Shown here: positions 1 to 5,825 of the stretch, one piece after another
How the letters are laid out: every line of letters starts with the position of its first letter
How positions within the stretch are numbered: position 1 is the first letter of the stretch
Assembly: GCA_011390535.1 (NCBI GenBank)
Contig: JAABSF010000045.1
Span: 1 to 5,825, forward strand
Reading direction: 5' to 3'
DNA length: 5,825 nt
Source: Deltaproteobacteria bacterium
GTDB lineage: Bacteria; Myxococcota_A; Polyangia; HGW-17; SLPX01
The notes under the pieces: model-generated
The model's database searches: none
What the model was told of the DNA's origin: nothing
Seen by the model: the letters and a program-made list of their open reading frames with translations, nothing else
Translations under genes and position numbers: made by a program

Positions 1-1029
1 CTGAACAAGTATATTATTGGGCAATTTGATGCTAAAAAGACGCTCGCCGTTGCGGTCTATAATCATTACAAACGCATAAACTCCACAGCGAGACCTGGAG
101 ATGTGGAATTAGCCAAGGGCAATATTGTCATGTTGGGACCCACTGGTTCAGGGAAGACTCTTTTAGCTGAGACCCTTGCCAGGAAATTGGATGTTCCTTT
201 TGCCATCACAGATGCAACCACTTTAACTGAGGCCGGGTATGTGGGCGAAGATGTGGAGAGTGTCATCAAAGCACTTTATAGGGATGCTGGGAATGATGCT
301 GAAAAAGCGGCAAAGGGTATTATTTGCATTGATGAAATCGACAAGATTGCCAGGCGAGGTTCCGGGCCTTCTCCAACAAGAGATGTGTCTGGAGAGGGAG
401 TACAGCAAGCATTGCTTAAGCTTTTGGAAGGAAAGCAGTGCACCATTACACCGGATGGCGCCAGAAATAGGCCTCAACAAGAGTTAGTGCAGATTAATAC
501 GAGCCAGGTTCTTTTCATATGTACCGGTTCATTTAACGGCCTAGAAGAAATTATTCGTCGTCGCCTTGGGGATCGTGGGATTGGCTTTGGCGCTCAGGTG
601 AGACCTCCCGAAGATGATTTAGATGCTATTCGTTCTTTAGCTCGGACAGAAGATCTTATTAGATACGGTTTGATTCCGGAATTCATGGGCAGGTTGCCGG
701 TGATTGTGAGCTGTGACGCGTTGAGTATTGATGATTTGGTGGATGTGCTTTGGCAGCCCAAAAATTCACTCGTAAAACAGTATCAGTATTTGTTTAGCCT
801 AGAGAGTGTTAAGCTGGTTTTTGCAGATGGTGCGCTGAAAGCGATAGCAGAGGAGGCGCATCGAAGAAAAAGCGGAGCAAGAGGTCTCAGGTCCATAATG
901 GAAGAGGTTATGCTTGATATCATGTATGAATTGCCCTCTTTGTCTGATGTTACGGAATGTGTGATAGATGAGCAAACCGTAAAAACTAGAGGGCGGCCGA
1001 TACTGGTGGAGAAAAAGAAAGCATCTTGA
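1..1029 (+). CDS. clpX: ATP-dependent Clp protease ATP-binding subunit ClpX (5' end missing)
   Basis: This is a cytoplasmic AAA+ unfoldase that recognises tagged proteins, unfolds them with ATP and threads them into the ClpP peptidase. The frame is open from base 1 and gives 342 residues before TGA. The first visible residues match the region that follows the N-terminal zinc-binding domain in ClpX, so roughly 70 residues, including that domain, lie outside the window. Visible motifs, numbered from base 1: Walker A GPTGSGKT (46-53), pore loop GYVG (79-82), Walker B ending in IDE (110-112), second pore loop RDVSGEG (127-133), ClpP-docking IGF (194-196), arginine finger in PEFMGR (R231) and sensor 2 GARGLR (R294). 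All catalytic features are intact. One oddity is that the substrate-gripping RKH loop reads RNR (155-157). No clpP or lon is visible nearby; the next gene is a DksA-like regulator. It could be a second ClpX copy. The family call is very secure. Confidence 0.96.
   Translation: MNKYIIGQFDAKKTLAVAVYNHYKRINSTARPGDVELAKGNIVMLGPTGSGKTLLAETLARKLDVPFAITDATTLTEAGYVGEDVESVIKALYRDAGNDAEKAAKGIICIDEIDKIARRGSGPSPTRDVSGEGVQQALLKLLEGKQCTITPDGARNRPQQELVQINTSQVLFICTGSFNGLEEIIRRRLGDRGIGFGAQVRPPEDDLDAIRSLARTEDLIRYGLIPEFMGRLPVIVSCDALSIDDLVDVLWQPKNSLVKQYQYLFSLESVKLVFADGALKAIAEEAHRRKSGARGLRSIMEEVMLDIMYELPSLSDVTECVIDEQTVKTRGRPILVEKKKAS
1008..1011 (+). promoter_or_regulatory. Possible ribosome binding site for the DksA-like gene
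   Basis: GGAG followed by an A-rich stretch lies inside the last codons of clpX, 14 bases before the TTG start at 1026. That spacing is long for a Shine-Dalgarno site. The start may therefore rely on ribosomes that have just terminated at the overlapping clpX stop. An alternative TTG at 1062 has an AGGG (1053-1056) at closer spacing. Confidence 0.35.
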
Positions 1030-1454
1030 AAAACGACAACAAAAAAAGAGATAGGGCGGGTTTGACTGACAAAGAAAAAGAAAAATTACGAGAGGTTTTG
1101 CTGGAAAACAGAGAGCGCATATTGGATAATGCTAGATCCGGGCTTGAATTAAGCATGAACCGGGATACAGATCTCGGTAGGGATTCAATCGATGAATCCA
1201 CCGGTGAAGAGCTCCTGTCTACGGCTTTAAGGCTGAGAGATCGGGAAAAAAAGCTTCTCGATAAGATAGAAGAGGCGCTGGAGCGTCTGAACGAAGAGAC
1301 GATTAATGAATGTGAGGATTGTGGTGGAGAGATAGGGTTTGGTAGGTTGCTTGTGCGCCCGGTCACAACGTTTTGTGTCGACTGCAAAGAAGATCGTGAG
1401 GTTCATGAGGATATGGCGGAAATCGGCCATCGGCGGGCTCCTTTTAAGGAATGA
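1026..1454 (+). CDS. TraR/DksA-family zinc-finger transcriptional regulator
   Basis: This 142-residue protein has the DksA layout. It has a charged helical N-terminal half likely to form a coiled coil, a tip motif DSIDES (53-58), and a C-terminal C4 zinc finger with Cys96, Cys99, Cys117 and Cys120 (CEDC, 17 residues, CVDC). Spacing in the finger equals that of E. coli DksA, and the sequence after it (RPVTTFCVDC) is typical of the family. Known members bind RNA polymerase through the secondary channel and adjust transcription, often together with ppGpp. The tip keeps both aspartates of the DxxDxA motif, but Ser58 replaces the alanine. The TTG at 1026 is the first usable start after an in-frame stop at 987-989 and overlaps the clpX stop by four bases (TTGA), which suggests translational coupling. 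A TTG at 1062 is an alternative start. The protein could be a DksA paralogue rather than the main DksA, so no symbol is given. Confidence 0.9.
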   Translation: MKNDNKKRDRAGLTDKEKEKLREVLLENRERILDNARSGLELSMNRDTDLGRDSIDESTGEELLSTALRLRDREKKLLDKIEEALERLNEETINECEDCGGEIGFGRLLVRPVTTFCVDCKEDREVHEDMAEIGHRRAPFKE

Positions 1455-1513
1455 CTCAAAAAGCACCTCTGGTCTTGCGTTTGAATCAGATCTAGGTTGC
1501 TGGACAACCGTTC

Positions 1514-1545
1514 ATAAGGCATTCTTTTGTCTTATTCTCATTTTT
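1514..1545 (+). terminator. Weak candidate rho-independent terminator after the clpX-dksA pair
   Basis: ATAAGGCA (1514-1521) can pair with TGTCTTAT (1528-1535) as an 8-bp stem with one G-U pair and a six-base loop. Five bases later comes a run of five T (1541-1545). The stem is AT-rich and the T run is short and not immediately adjacent, so this is only a candidate. Its position, 60 bases after the regulator stop and before the kinase, is where an end of transcript would be expected. Confidence 0.3.
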
Positions 1546-1575
1546 GGGTAAGAGTAGAGTTCTTTTTATTTGAGA

Positions 1576-1603
1576 TTGACGCAGGATGATAAGTGGGTAA
1601 ATG
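1576..1603 (+). promoter_or_regulatory. Weak candidate sigma-70-type promoter for the kinase gene
   Basis: TTGACG (1576-1581) is close to a consensus -35 box. After 16 bases, TAAATG (1598-1603) could serve as a poor -10 box with only three matches to TATAAT. It lies about 50 bases before the kinase start in the 197-base gap. The -35 element is convincing and the -10 is not, so a different sigma factor or another site is possible. Confidence 0.28.
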
Positions 1604-1651
1604 TGAGCTGGTCGATGCTCAAATCATCTAAGATATTGGACCAAATACTTT

Positions 1652-3121
1652 ATGGCTGAGGAGCAGAAATATCGGATAATTCGAAAACTGGACGCCGGTG
1701 GAATGGCGGCTGTTTTCCTTGCCGAGTCAGAGTCGATTAAGGGGTTTAAGCGACGGGTAGCCATAAAGCGTATTCTGCCGCATCTGACCAAAAACAGGCG
1801 TTTTGTGCAGATGTTTTTAGATGAAGCGAGGCTCAGTCTACAGCTTCAACATGCTAACATCGTTTCGGTTTTTGACATTGGAAAGGCTGATAACACCTTT
1901 TTCATTGTCATGGATTTCATCGACGGCGCGAATCTGAAAAACGTCATCGACATGACAAAAAAGAGGGGAGAACTTATCCCCATGGAGCAGGCCATCTACA
2001 TCGTAAGGGAGGTGTGTGAGGGGCTGGCCTATGCTCATGATCAGAGAGATATGGAAACAGGTGAACCTTTGGGGATTGTTCACCGTGATGTAAGCCCGCC
2101 GAACATTTTGATATCCATCCGTGGTGAGATTAAATTAACTGATTTTGGCCTTGCCAAGGCTACAAGTCAGTTGGAACAAACGGATCCAGGAGTGGTAAAA
2201 GGGAAGTTTTCCTATCTCTCTCCAGAGGCAGCCGCCGGCACGGATTTGGATAGTCGAGCGGATATTTTTTCAGCAGGCATAATTCTTTGGGAGCTGCTTA
2301 CCGGGCGGCGTCTTTTCTTTGGTGAGTCGGATTATCATACTGTTGAATTGGTGCGAAAAGCCGATATACCGCCTATGTCTGAAGTAAACCCGGATGTCCC
2401 TAAAGAGTTGGAGGAAATTCTTCTCCGTGCTTTGGCGAGAGATGCAAATGAGCGCTATGGGAGTGCCCCGGAGTTTGGTGAAGCCCTCACAAGGTTTCTG
2501 TTTGGTCATGGAATGGCGGTTGGGCGTCATGATATAGCTCGGCTCATCCAGAAGACCATCTCTCAGCAAACCGAAGAGGCCAAACCCAAAAAAGTACGAG
2601 ATTCCGGTGGAATAATAGACGCTTTGATACAAGAAGAGATCGTGAAGTTCACTTCTTTGGATGATTTGGATGACCCTCTGGATGTTGGTTCCAAGCCACT
2701 CAGCCCTGAAGACATTAGCGTTGCTGAACCCTTGGATCCGGCGGGTTTTGTAGATCCGCGAGCATGGGCTGATGATATATCCGGCGAGGGTTTGCCGGAT
2801 CTTTTAGGGGCTCCATCAGCCATGGCTCCGGAAGAGATAGGTGGCATTGGTGAAGAACTCGAGCTTTTAGAACCGGAAGAGTTGGAAGAGTTGGAAGTTG
2901 TGGAAGAGCCGGTTTTAGGGGTGGAGAAGAAAAAAGAGGTAGTCAAAGAGGAGCCTTCGGAAGAAAGTAAAAAAGCTGGTATCATGATGGCATCACACAG
3001 AATGCCTTCGCCTGCACCGAAAGAAGAGAAGTCCGGGTTGAGTGTGTTGTTATGGGGGCTGGTATTTTTGAGCACTTTGATAGCGGCCGGTGTTGCGTTG
3101 TGGTTTTTCGATCTGGTATGA
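1652..3121 (+). CDS. Membrane-anchored Ser/Thr protein kinase (Hanks type)
   Basis: This 489-residue kinase has its catalytic domain at the extreme N-terminus (about 7-285), so the ATG at 1652 is the natural start; an in-frame stop at 1604-1606 and the lack of start codons after it exclude a longer one. Visible motifs: glycine loop LDAGGMAAV (13-21), VAIK with Lys39, helix-C Glu58, catalytic loop HRDVSPPN with Asp146 and Asn151, DFG (164-166), SPE (190-192) and DIFSAG (204-209). All catalytic residues are present. Asp14 replaces the first glycine of the loop, and Ser148 replaces the lysine of HRDLKPEN; such changes occur in myxobacteria-type kinases. Residues about 311-460 form an acidic, proline-containing linker with Glu-Leu repeats. 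One membrane helix follows (about 463-486), leaving about three residues beyond it. No outside sensor domain exists, so input probably comes from inside the cell or the membrane. The ribosome site is weak (GGA at 1638-1640). The gene is convergent with the TPR gene. Substrates are unknown. Confidence 0.94.
   Translation: MAEEQKYRIIRKLDAGGMAAVFLAESESIKGFKRRVAIKRILPHLTKNRRFVQMFLDEARLSLQLQHANIVSVFDIGKADNTFFIVMDFIDGANLKNVIDMTKKRGELIPMEQAIYIVREVCEGLAYAHDQRDMETGEPLGIVHRDVSPPNILISIRGEIKLTDFGLAKATSQLEQTDPGVVKGKFSYLSPEAAAGTDLDSRADIFSAGIILWELLTGRRLFFGESDYHTVELVRKADIPPMSEVNPDVPKELEEILLRALARDANERYGSAPEFGEALTRFLFGHGMAVGRHDIARLIQKTISQQTEEAKPKKVRDSGGIIDALIQEEIVKFTSLDDLDDPLDVGSKPLSPEDISVAEPLDPAGFVDPRAWADDISGEGLPDLLGAPSAMAPEEIGGIGEELELLEPEELEELEVVEEPVLGVEKKKEVVKEEPSEESKKAGIMMASHRMPSPAPKEEKSGLSVLLWGLVFLSTLIAAGVALWFFDLV
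2875..2908 (+). repeat. Short imperfect 9-base tandem repeat in the kinase linker
   Basis: About three and a half copies of a GTTGGAAGA-like unit run in frame (units at 2881-2889 and 2890-2898, with partial copies on both sides). They encode the Glu-Glu-Leu repeats at about residues 408-419 of the kinase linker. Such a run could expand or contract in steps of three codons without breaking the frame. It is probably simple low-complexity coding sequence. Confidence 0.5.
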
Positions 3122-3135
3122 GGATTTCGGTTTTT

Positions 3136-5825
3136 TTAATCCACTACGCTGAGACTTCTTCGTGCAGATGATACAAGGTCGCCGTATCTTCTGTATTTCA
3201 AGTATGTTCTAAAGTGGTCCGCCGCCTTTTTTGCTTGTCCCTTATTTCGATATATCTCTCCAAGATAATAGTGTGTTTCTGCATATCCTCGATCAAGTGA
3301 GATGCCTTTCAGCAATGACTGAAAAGCTTCGTTCTCCCTTTCTTCTTCGTACAAACACACGCCTTGGAGGTGGTAGGCTATTGCGCAATAGGGGTCGATC
3401 TCCAAAGCTTTGTTGAAATCCTTGTAGCCCAACCGCCCTTTGCCCAGAAGAAAAAACGCTCGTCCCCTATATGCACGTATTATGGCGGCCAATCTAGGGG
3501 AACATGTGTATGAGTTGCAACTCTTTCTTGCGTTATTGAATTGCCTCCATGCAACTCGGACCTTTCTTTTGGCAAGCCAGAGGCGTCCGCGTATGAGTCG
3601 GATGAAGGGGTGTCGGCGGTTTTGTTTTTTTACACGGGATAGCAGTTGTTCTGCTTTTCTAAATTGTAGCTGATATATAGCAGACAAACCCAAGAGACCT
3701 TTTGCTTCAATGAATTCCGCCTTGGAGCTTTTTACAGCCCTCTCCAGGTACTGATCTGCTTTTGCGTAATCTCCTTCTCGCAGGTGTGCCCAGCCGTTTA
3801 CAAAATTCCATGTCGAACCCCGATCTTTTTCATAGATCTTCCGAAGGGTCTTGAAAGCTTCTTGGAAATTACCGGTCACCACATGTATTTTAGCCAAACG
3901 AATCAACGCACGTGAGTGATTGGGGCTTCGTTTGAGCACTTGTCTATAGGGAGAAGCTGCGGCTTCATACCTGCCTTGCTGAAAGGCAAGATCTCCCAAT
4001 TCCAACCAGTTTGAGAGGGATGATGGTTGTATGGATGCGGCTCTTTTAAGATGTAGTTGCGCGCTGTCCCATTTTCCTCTTTTTGCTAACACTCGCCCGA
4101 GGGCCGAGTGCACTTTGGGGTTCCCTCCGTCATGCTCAAGAGCCGCTTTTAGCCGAGCTTCCGCCATGACCAGCTTGTTTTGTTTTTCCAGCACTTCGCT
4201 TCCGGCCAACAGAATGTCTACGTTTTGCGAATGCTCTTTGAAAAGCTTTTCAGCGAGTTTTTGAGCGGACGACAGTCTATTGGATGCTTTCAGAGCACGT
4301 ACCTTCATAATCTGTAAAGAAAGATCGGAAGGAGCGATTTTCATGCCCCTCTCAATGGTTGAAAGGGCGTCGCTGTTACGTTCAAGTTCCAAAAGCACTT
4401 TGGCGTGGATACTGTACCATCTAGCTCCTCTAAAACGATTCTCTACGGAAGCCAGCTCGCCCAAAGCTTTCTGTGCGAGATCAGATTCCAAGTAACTTTG
4501 GGCAAGCAAAAGAAGAACCCTGGATCTGGACGGATATCGTTTTTTTAGAGCTTCCAGCTTTTCTTTTGCTTGTGGTTGTCTTTGAAGAGCTAACAGCGCT
4601 TCTGCTCCAACTTCTTGAAAATCTACTTGATGGATGTCCGGTTTTTCCTGCATAGCGTGTATGCTGGATTCCGCCGCTTCCTGGTTGCGGAGACACAGAT
4701 GTAGCTTTGTCTCAATAAGGTTTGCCCATGATTGGTGAAATGTTGTCCATGTCTTAATCGTGTTATGTTGAACCCGCTTAATATCAGCTTTCAACTCACT
4801 GCACGGGCACCCTTGTCTCTGTTTGCATTCTAAGAGACGAAGCCTTATGTCGAGCAATTCAACGCTTGGGTTACCGGAGTTCTTTTTTTTTAGGGAAGCT
4901 ATGGCAGGTTTAGCTTTTTCAGGGTTTTCAGCAATTATCCAAAGCCTGGCAAGGGCAAAATAAATCCATATCGATGGGGTATCTCTGAGTCTGAGCGCGT
5001 GGCGGAAATGGTTTGCGGCAGCTTCCCAATTCCCATATGTCATCAGCGCCACCCCTCGGACATAGAAAATCCAAGCCGACTTAGACCATTTGCCGATGGC
5101 ATCGTCTGCAAGATCAAGGGCGGCTTTGTTTTTTCCGCTCAGTATTAACACTCCTATTTTAGCAGCTGTTCCCAGAGCGGAGGGCTCTCCCTTTATGTTC
5201 TTTAATGATTTTTTTGCGTGCTCTATTGGATGTCCGAATTCCAAGCTGAGCAGCAGCAAAGCAAGAGATTGGGCGGCTTGCGCTTTTTTGTCATTTTTGA
5301 GTTTGTCGAATATTAAGGTGGCACCTCTTAAGCCTTCCATGTCTCCTCTTTTCATTAATGAAAAGGCTTTCTCTTTTTTTTCTTTTTCTCGTTTTGCAGC
5401 GCGGTTCTTTACGTAAAACAGGCCGCTTGTAACTGCTACAATGAGGACAATTGCAACAAGCCCTACACCTAGCCACAATGGAGACTTTAGGGCTTTTTTT
5501 GTTTCGGATTTGATTTTCGTTCCGGAAAGTGACTGTGCATGGGTGTCTGACAAAGGGGGTCTCGGTGCCTTTTGCCCCATAGGAGTTTTTTTATTGGTGG
5601 ATATATTTGCGCGTGACCTCTGTCCGGTTGTTCTACTCTGCCCCATCGATCCATGTGAAAAAGGGGCTGATCTCTGCGGTGCGGGCGGATGTTCAGGATG
5701 TTGACGAGCAATCCGTTCTGCTGGGCGAGCCGGCGCCGGTGTGGTCGCCGGTGCGTATCGAGCAGAGTGACCTTGCAGTGGAGGTGGTGCCGGTGGTATC
5801 TGTGGTGATGAAGGTTGTCTTTTCG
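3136..5825 (-). CDS. Large membrane-anchored TPR-repeat protein (5' end missing)
   Basis: The frame reads leftward from the window edge to TAA at 3136-3138. An in-frame ATG lies at 5646 (836 residues to the stop; numbers here count from it), but 59 more open codons, rich in Pro and Ala, lie upstream. None is ATG, GTG or TTG, so the gene very likely starts outside the window. Order of parts: Pro/Ala-rich tail, basic Ser/Thr/Lys-rich stretch, one membrane helix (about 56-78), a short Lys/Glu-rich segment (80-93), then helical repeats to the end. Roughly 15 TPR-like units can be seen. Clear ones begin near 190, 374, 475, 509, 543, 722, 754 and 788, with the usual small-residue pattern and closing prolines. 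TPRs bind other proteins, so this is most likely a scaffold or assembly factor at the inner membrane. If the tail is cytoplasmic, the repeats face the periplasm. Cysteines cluster at 274/280/282 and 710/715. I do not recognise a specific function. Confidence 0.9.
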   Translation of the reverse strand, partial: KRQPSSPQIPPAPPPLQGHSARYAPATTPAPARPAERIARQHPEHPPAPQRSAPFSHGSMGQSRTTGQRSRANISTNKKTPMGQKAPRPPLSDTHAQSLSGTKIKSETKKALKSPLWLGVGLVAIVLIVAVTSGLFYVKNRAAKREKEKKEKAFSLMKRGDMEGLRGATLIFDKLKNDKKAQAAQSLALLLLSLEFGHPIEHAKKSLKNIKGEPSALGTAAKIGVLILSGKNKAALDLADDAIGKWSKSAWIFYVRGVALMTYGNWEAAANHFRHALRLRDTPSIWIYFALARLWIIAENPEKAKPAIASLKKKNSGNPSVELLDIRLRLLECKQRQGCPCSELKADIKRVQHNTIKTWTTFHQSWANLIETKLHLCLRNQEAAESSIHAMQEKPDIHQVDFQEVGAEALLALQRQPQAKEKLEALKKRYPSRSRVLLLLAQSYLESDLAQKALGELASVENRFRGARWYSIHAKVLLELERNSDALSTIERGMKIAPSDLSLQIMKVRALKASNRLSSAQKLAEKLFKEHSQNVDILLAGSEVLEKQNKLVMAEARLKAALEHDGGNPKVHSALGRVLAKRGKWDSAQLHLKRAASIQPSSLSNWLELGDLAFQQGRYEAAASPYRQVLKRSPNHSRALIRLAKIHVVTGNFQEAFKTLRKIYEKDRGSTWNFVNGWAHLREGDYAKADQYLERAVKSSKAEFIEAKGLLGLSAIYQLQFRKAEQLLSRVKKQNRRHPFIRLIRGRLWLAKRKVRVAWRQFNNARKSCNSYTCSPRLAAIIRAYRGRAFFLLGKGRLGYKDFNKALEIDPYCAIAYHLQGVCLYEEERENEAFQSLLKGISLDRGYAETHYYLGEIYRNKGQAKKAADHFRTYLKYRRYGDLVSSARRSLSVVD

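Noticed and set aside
103..1029. GTG at 103 as the start of the ClpX gene
   Set aside because: The frame is open from base 1 and the 34 codons before 103 match conserved ClpX sequence (IIGQ...AVAVYNHYKR), so the gene begins outside the window.
986..1387. Minus-strand open frame of 133 codons opposite the DksA-like gene
   Set aside because: Its Ser/Phe/Leu-rich composition is what the antisense of a Lys/Glu-rich coiled coil gives; the plus-strand gene has clear zinc-finger motifs.
1495..1509. Hairpin GGTTG/CAACC as a terminator
   Set aside because: The stem has only five pairs and no T run directly follows, so it is too weak to call.
1339..1551. Plus-strand open frame running from the DksA-like gene into the gap
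   Set aside because: Most of it is a shifted frame of the zinc finger, and it shows no coherent protein features.
2563..3075. Minus-strand open frame of 170 codons, Ser-rich
   Set aside because: It is the antisense of the Glu/Asp/Leu-rich kinase linker, which naturally yields a Ser-rich open frame. It has no domain-like pattern and overlaps a well-supported gene.
5441..5704. Plus-strand open frame opposite the TPR protein N-terminal region
   Set aside because: It is a shadow of the membrane helix and basic tail coded on the minus strand; no ribosome site or family resemblance is visible.
1..5825. CRISPR arrays, insertion sequences, attachment sites, tRNA or rRNA genes
   Set aside because: No regularly spaced repeats, transposase-like frames, terminal inverted repeats or recognisable RNA genes were seen; the window is almost fully occupied by four protein-coding genes.

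Overview
The window is an ordinary-looking chromosomal stretch from a bacterium that is probably affiliated with Myxococcota or another former deltaproteobacterial group. The grounds are indirect. The kinase has a GGMA-type glycine loop and an HRDVSPPN catalytic loop, a style common in myxobacteria-like genomes. The DksA-like protein has the 'RDSIDES' region followed by a C4 zinc finger. There is also a large membrane-anchored TPR protein with a Pro/Ala-rich N-terminal tail. The base composition is only moderate in GC, unlike classical high-GC myxobacteria, so the assignment to a group is an inference.

Layout: (1) Positions 1-1029 (+) hold the 3' part of a ClpX-type AAA+ unfoldase, with its N-terminal zinc-binding domain outside the window. 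(2) Positions 1026-1454 (+) hold a TraR/DksA-family zinc-finger protein whose TTG start overlaps the clpX stop in a TTGA junction. (3) Positions 1455-1651 are a 197-base gap with a weak possible terminator and a weak possible promoter. (4) Positions 1652-3121 (+) hold a Ser/Thr protein kinase with an acidic linker and a single C-terminal membrane helix. (5) Positions 3136-5825 (-) hold a very long TPR-repeat protein, convergent with the kinase and 14 bases from it. Its reading frame stays open to the right edge of the window, so its N-terminus is missing here.

How the genes could work together: the first two look like one transcription unit that couples regulated proteolysis (ClpX, with a ClpP-docking IGF loop) to an RNA-polymerase-binding regulator of the DksA type. 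The kinase has its own upstream gap and probably its own promoter. The TPR protein is a membrane-tethered scaffold with about 15 repeats, and it could be a partner or substrate of the neighbouring kinase, but nothing in the sequence proves that. I saw no CRISPR array, mobile element, tRNA or rRNA, and I found no convincing new system. The best points for a second look are the altered substrate-loop residues in ClpX, the overlapping clpX-dksA pair, and the true N-terminus of the TPR protein.
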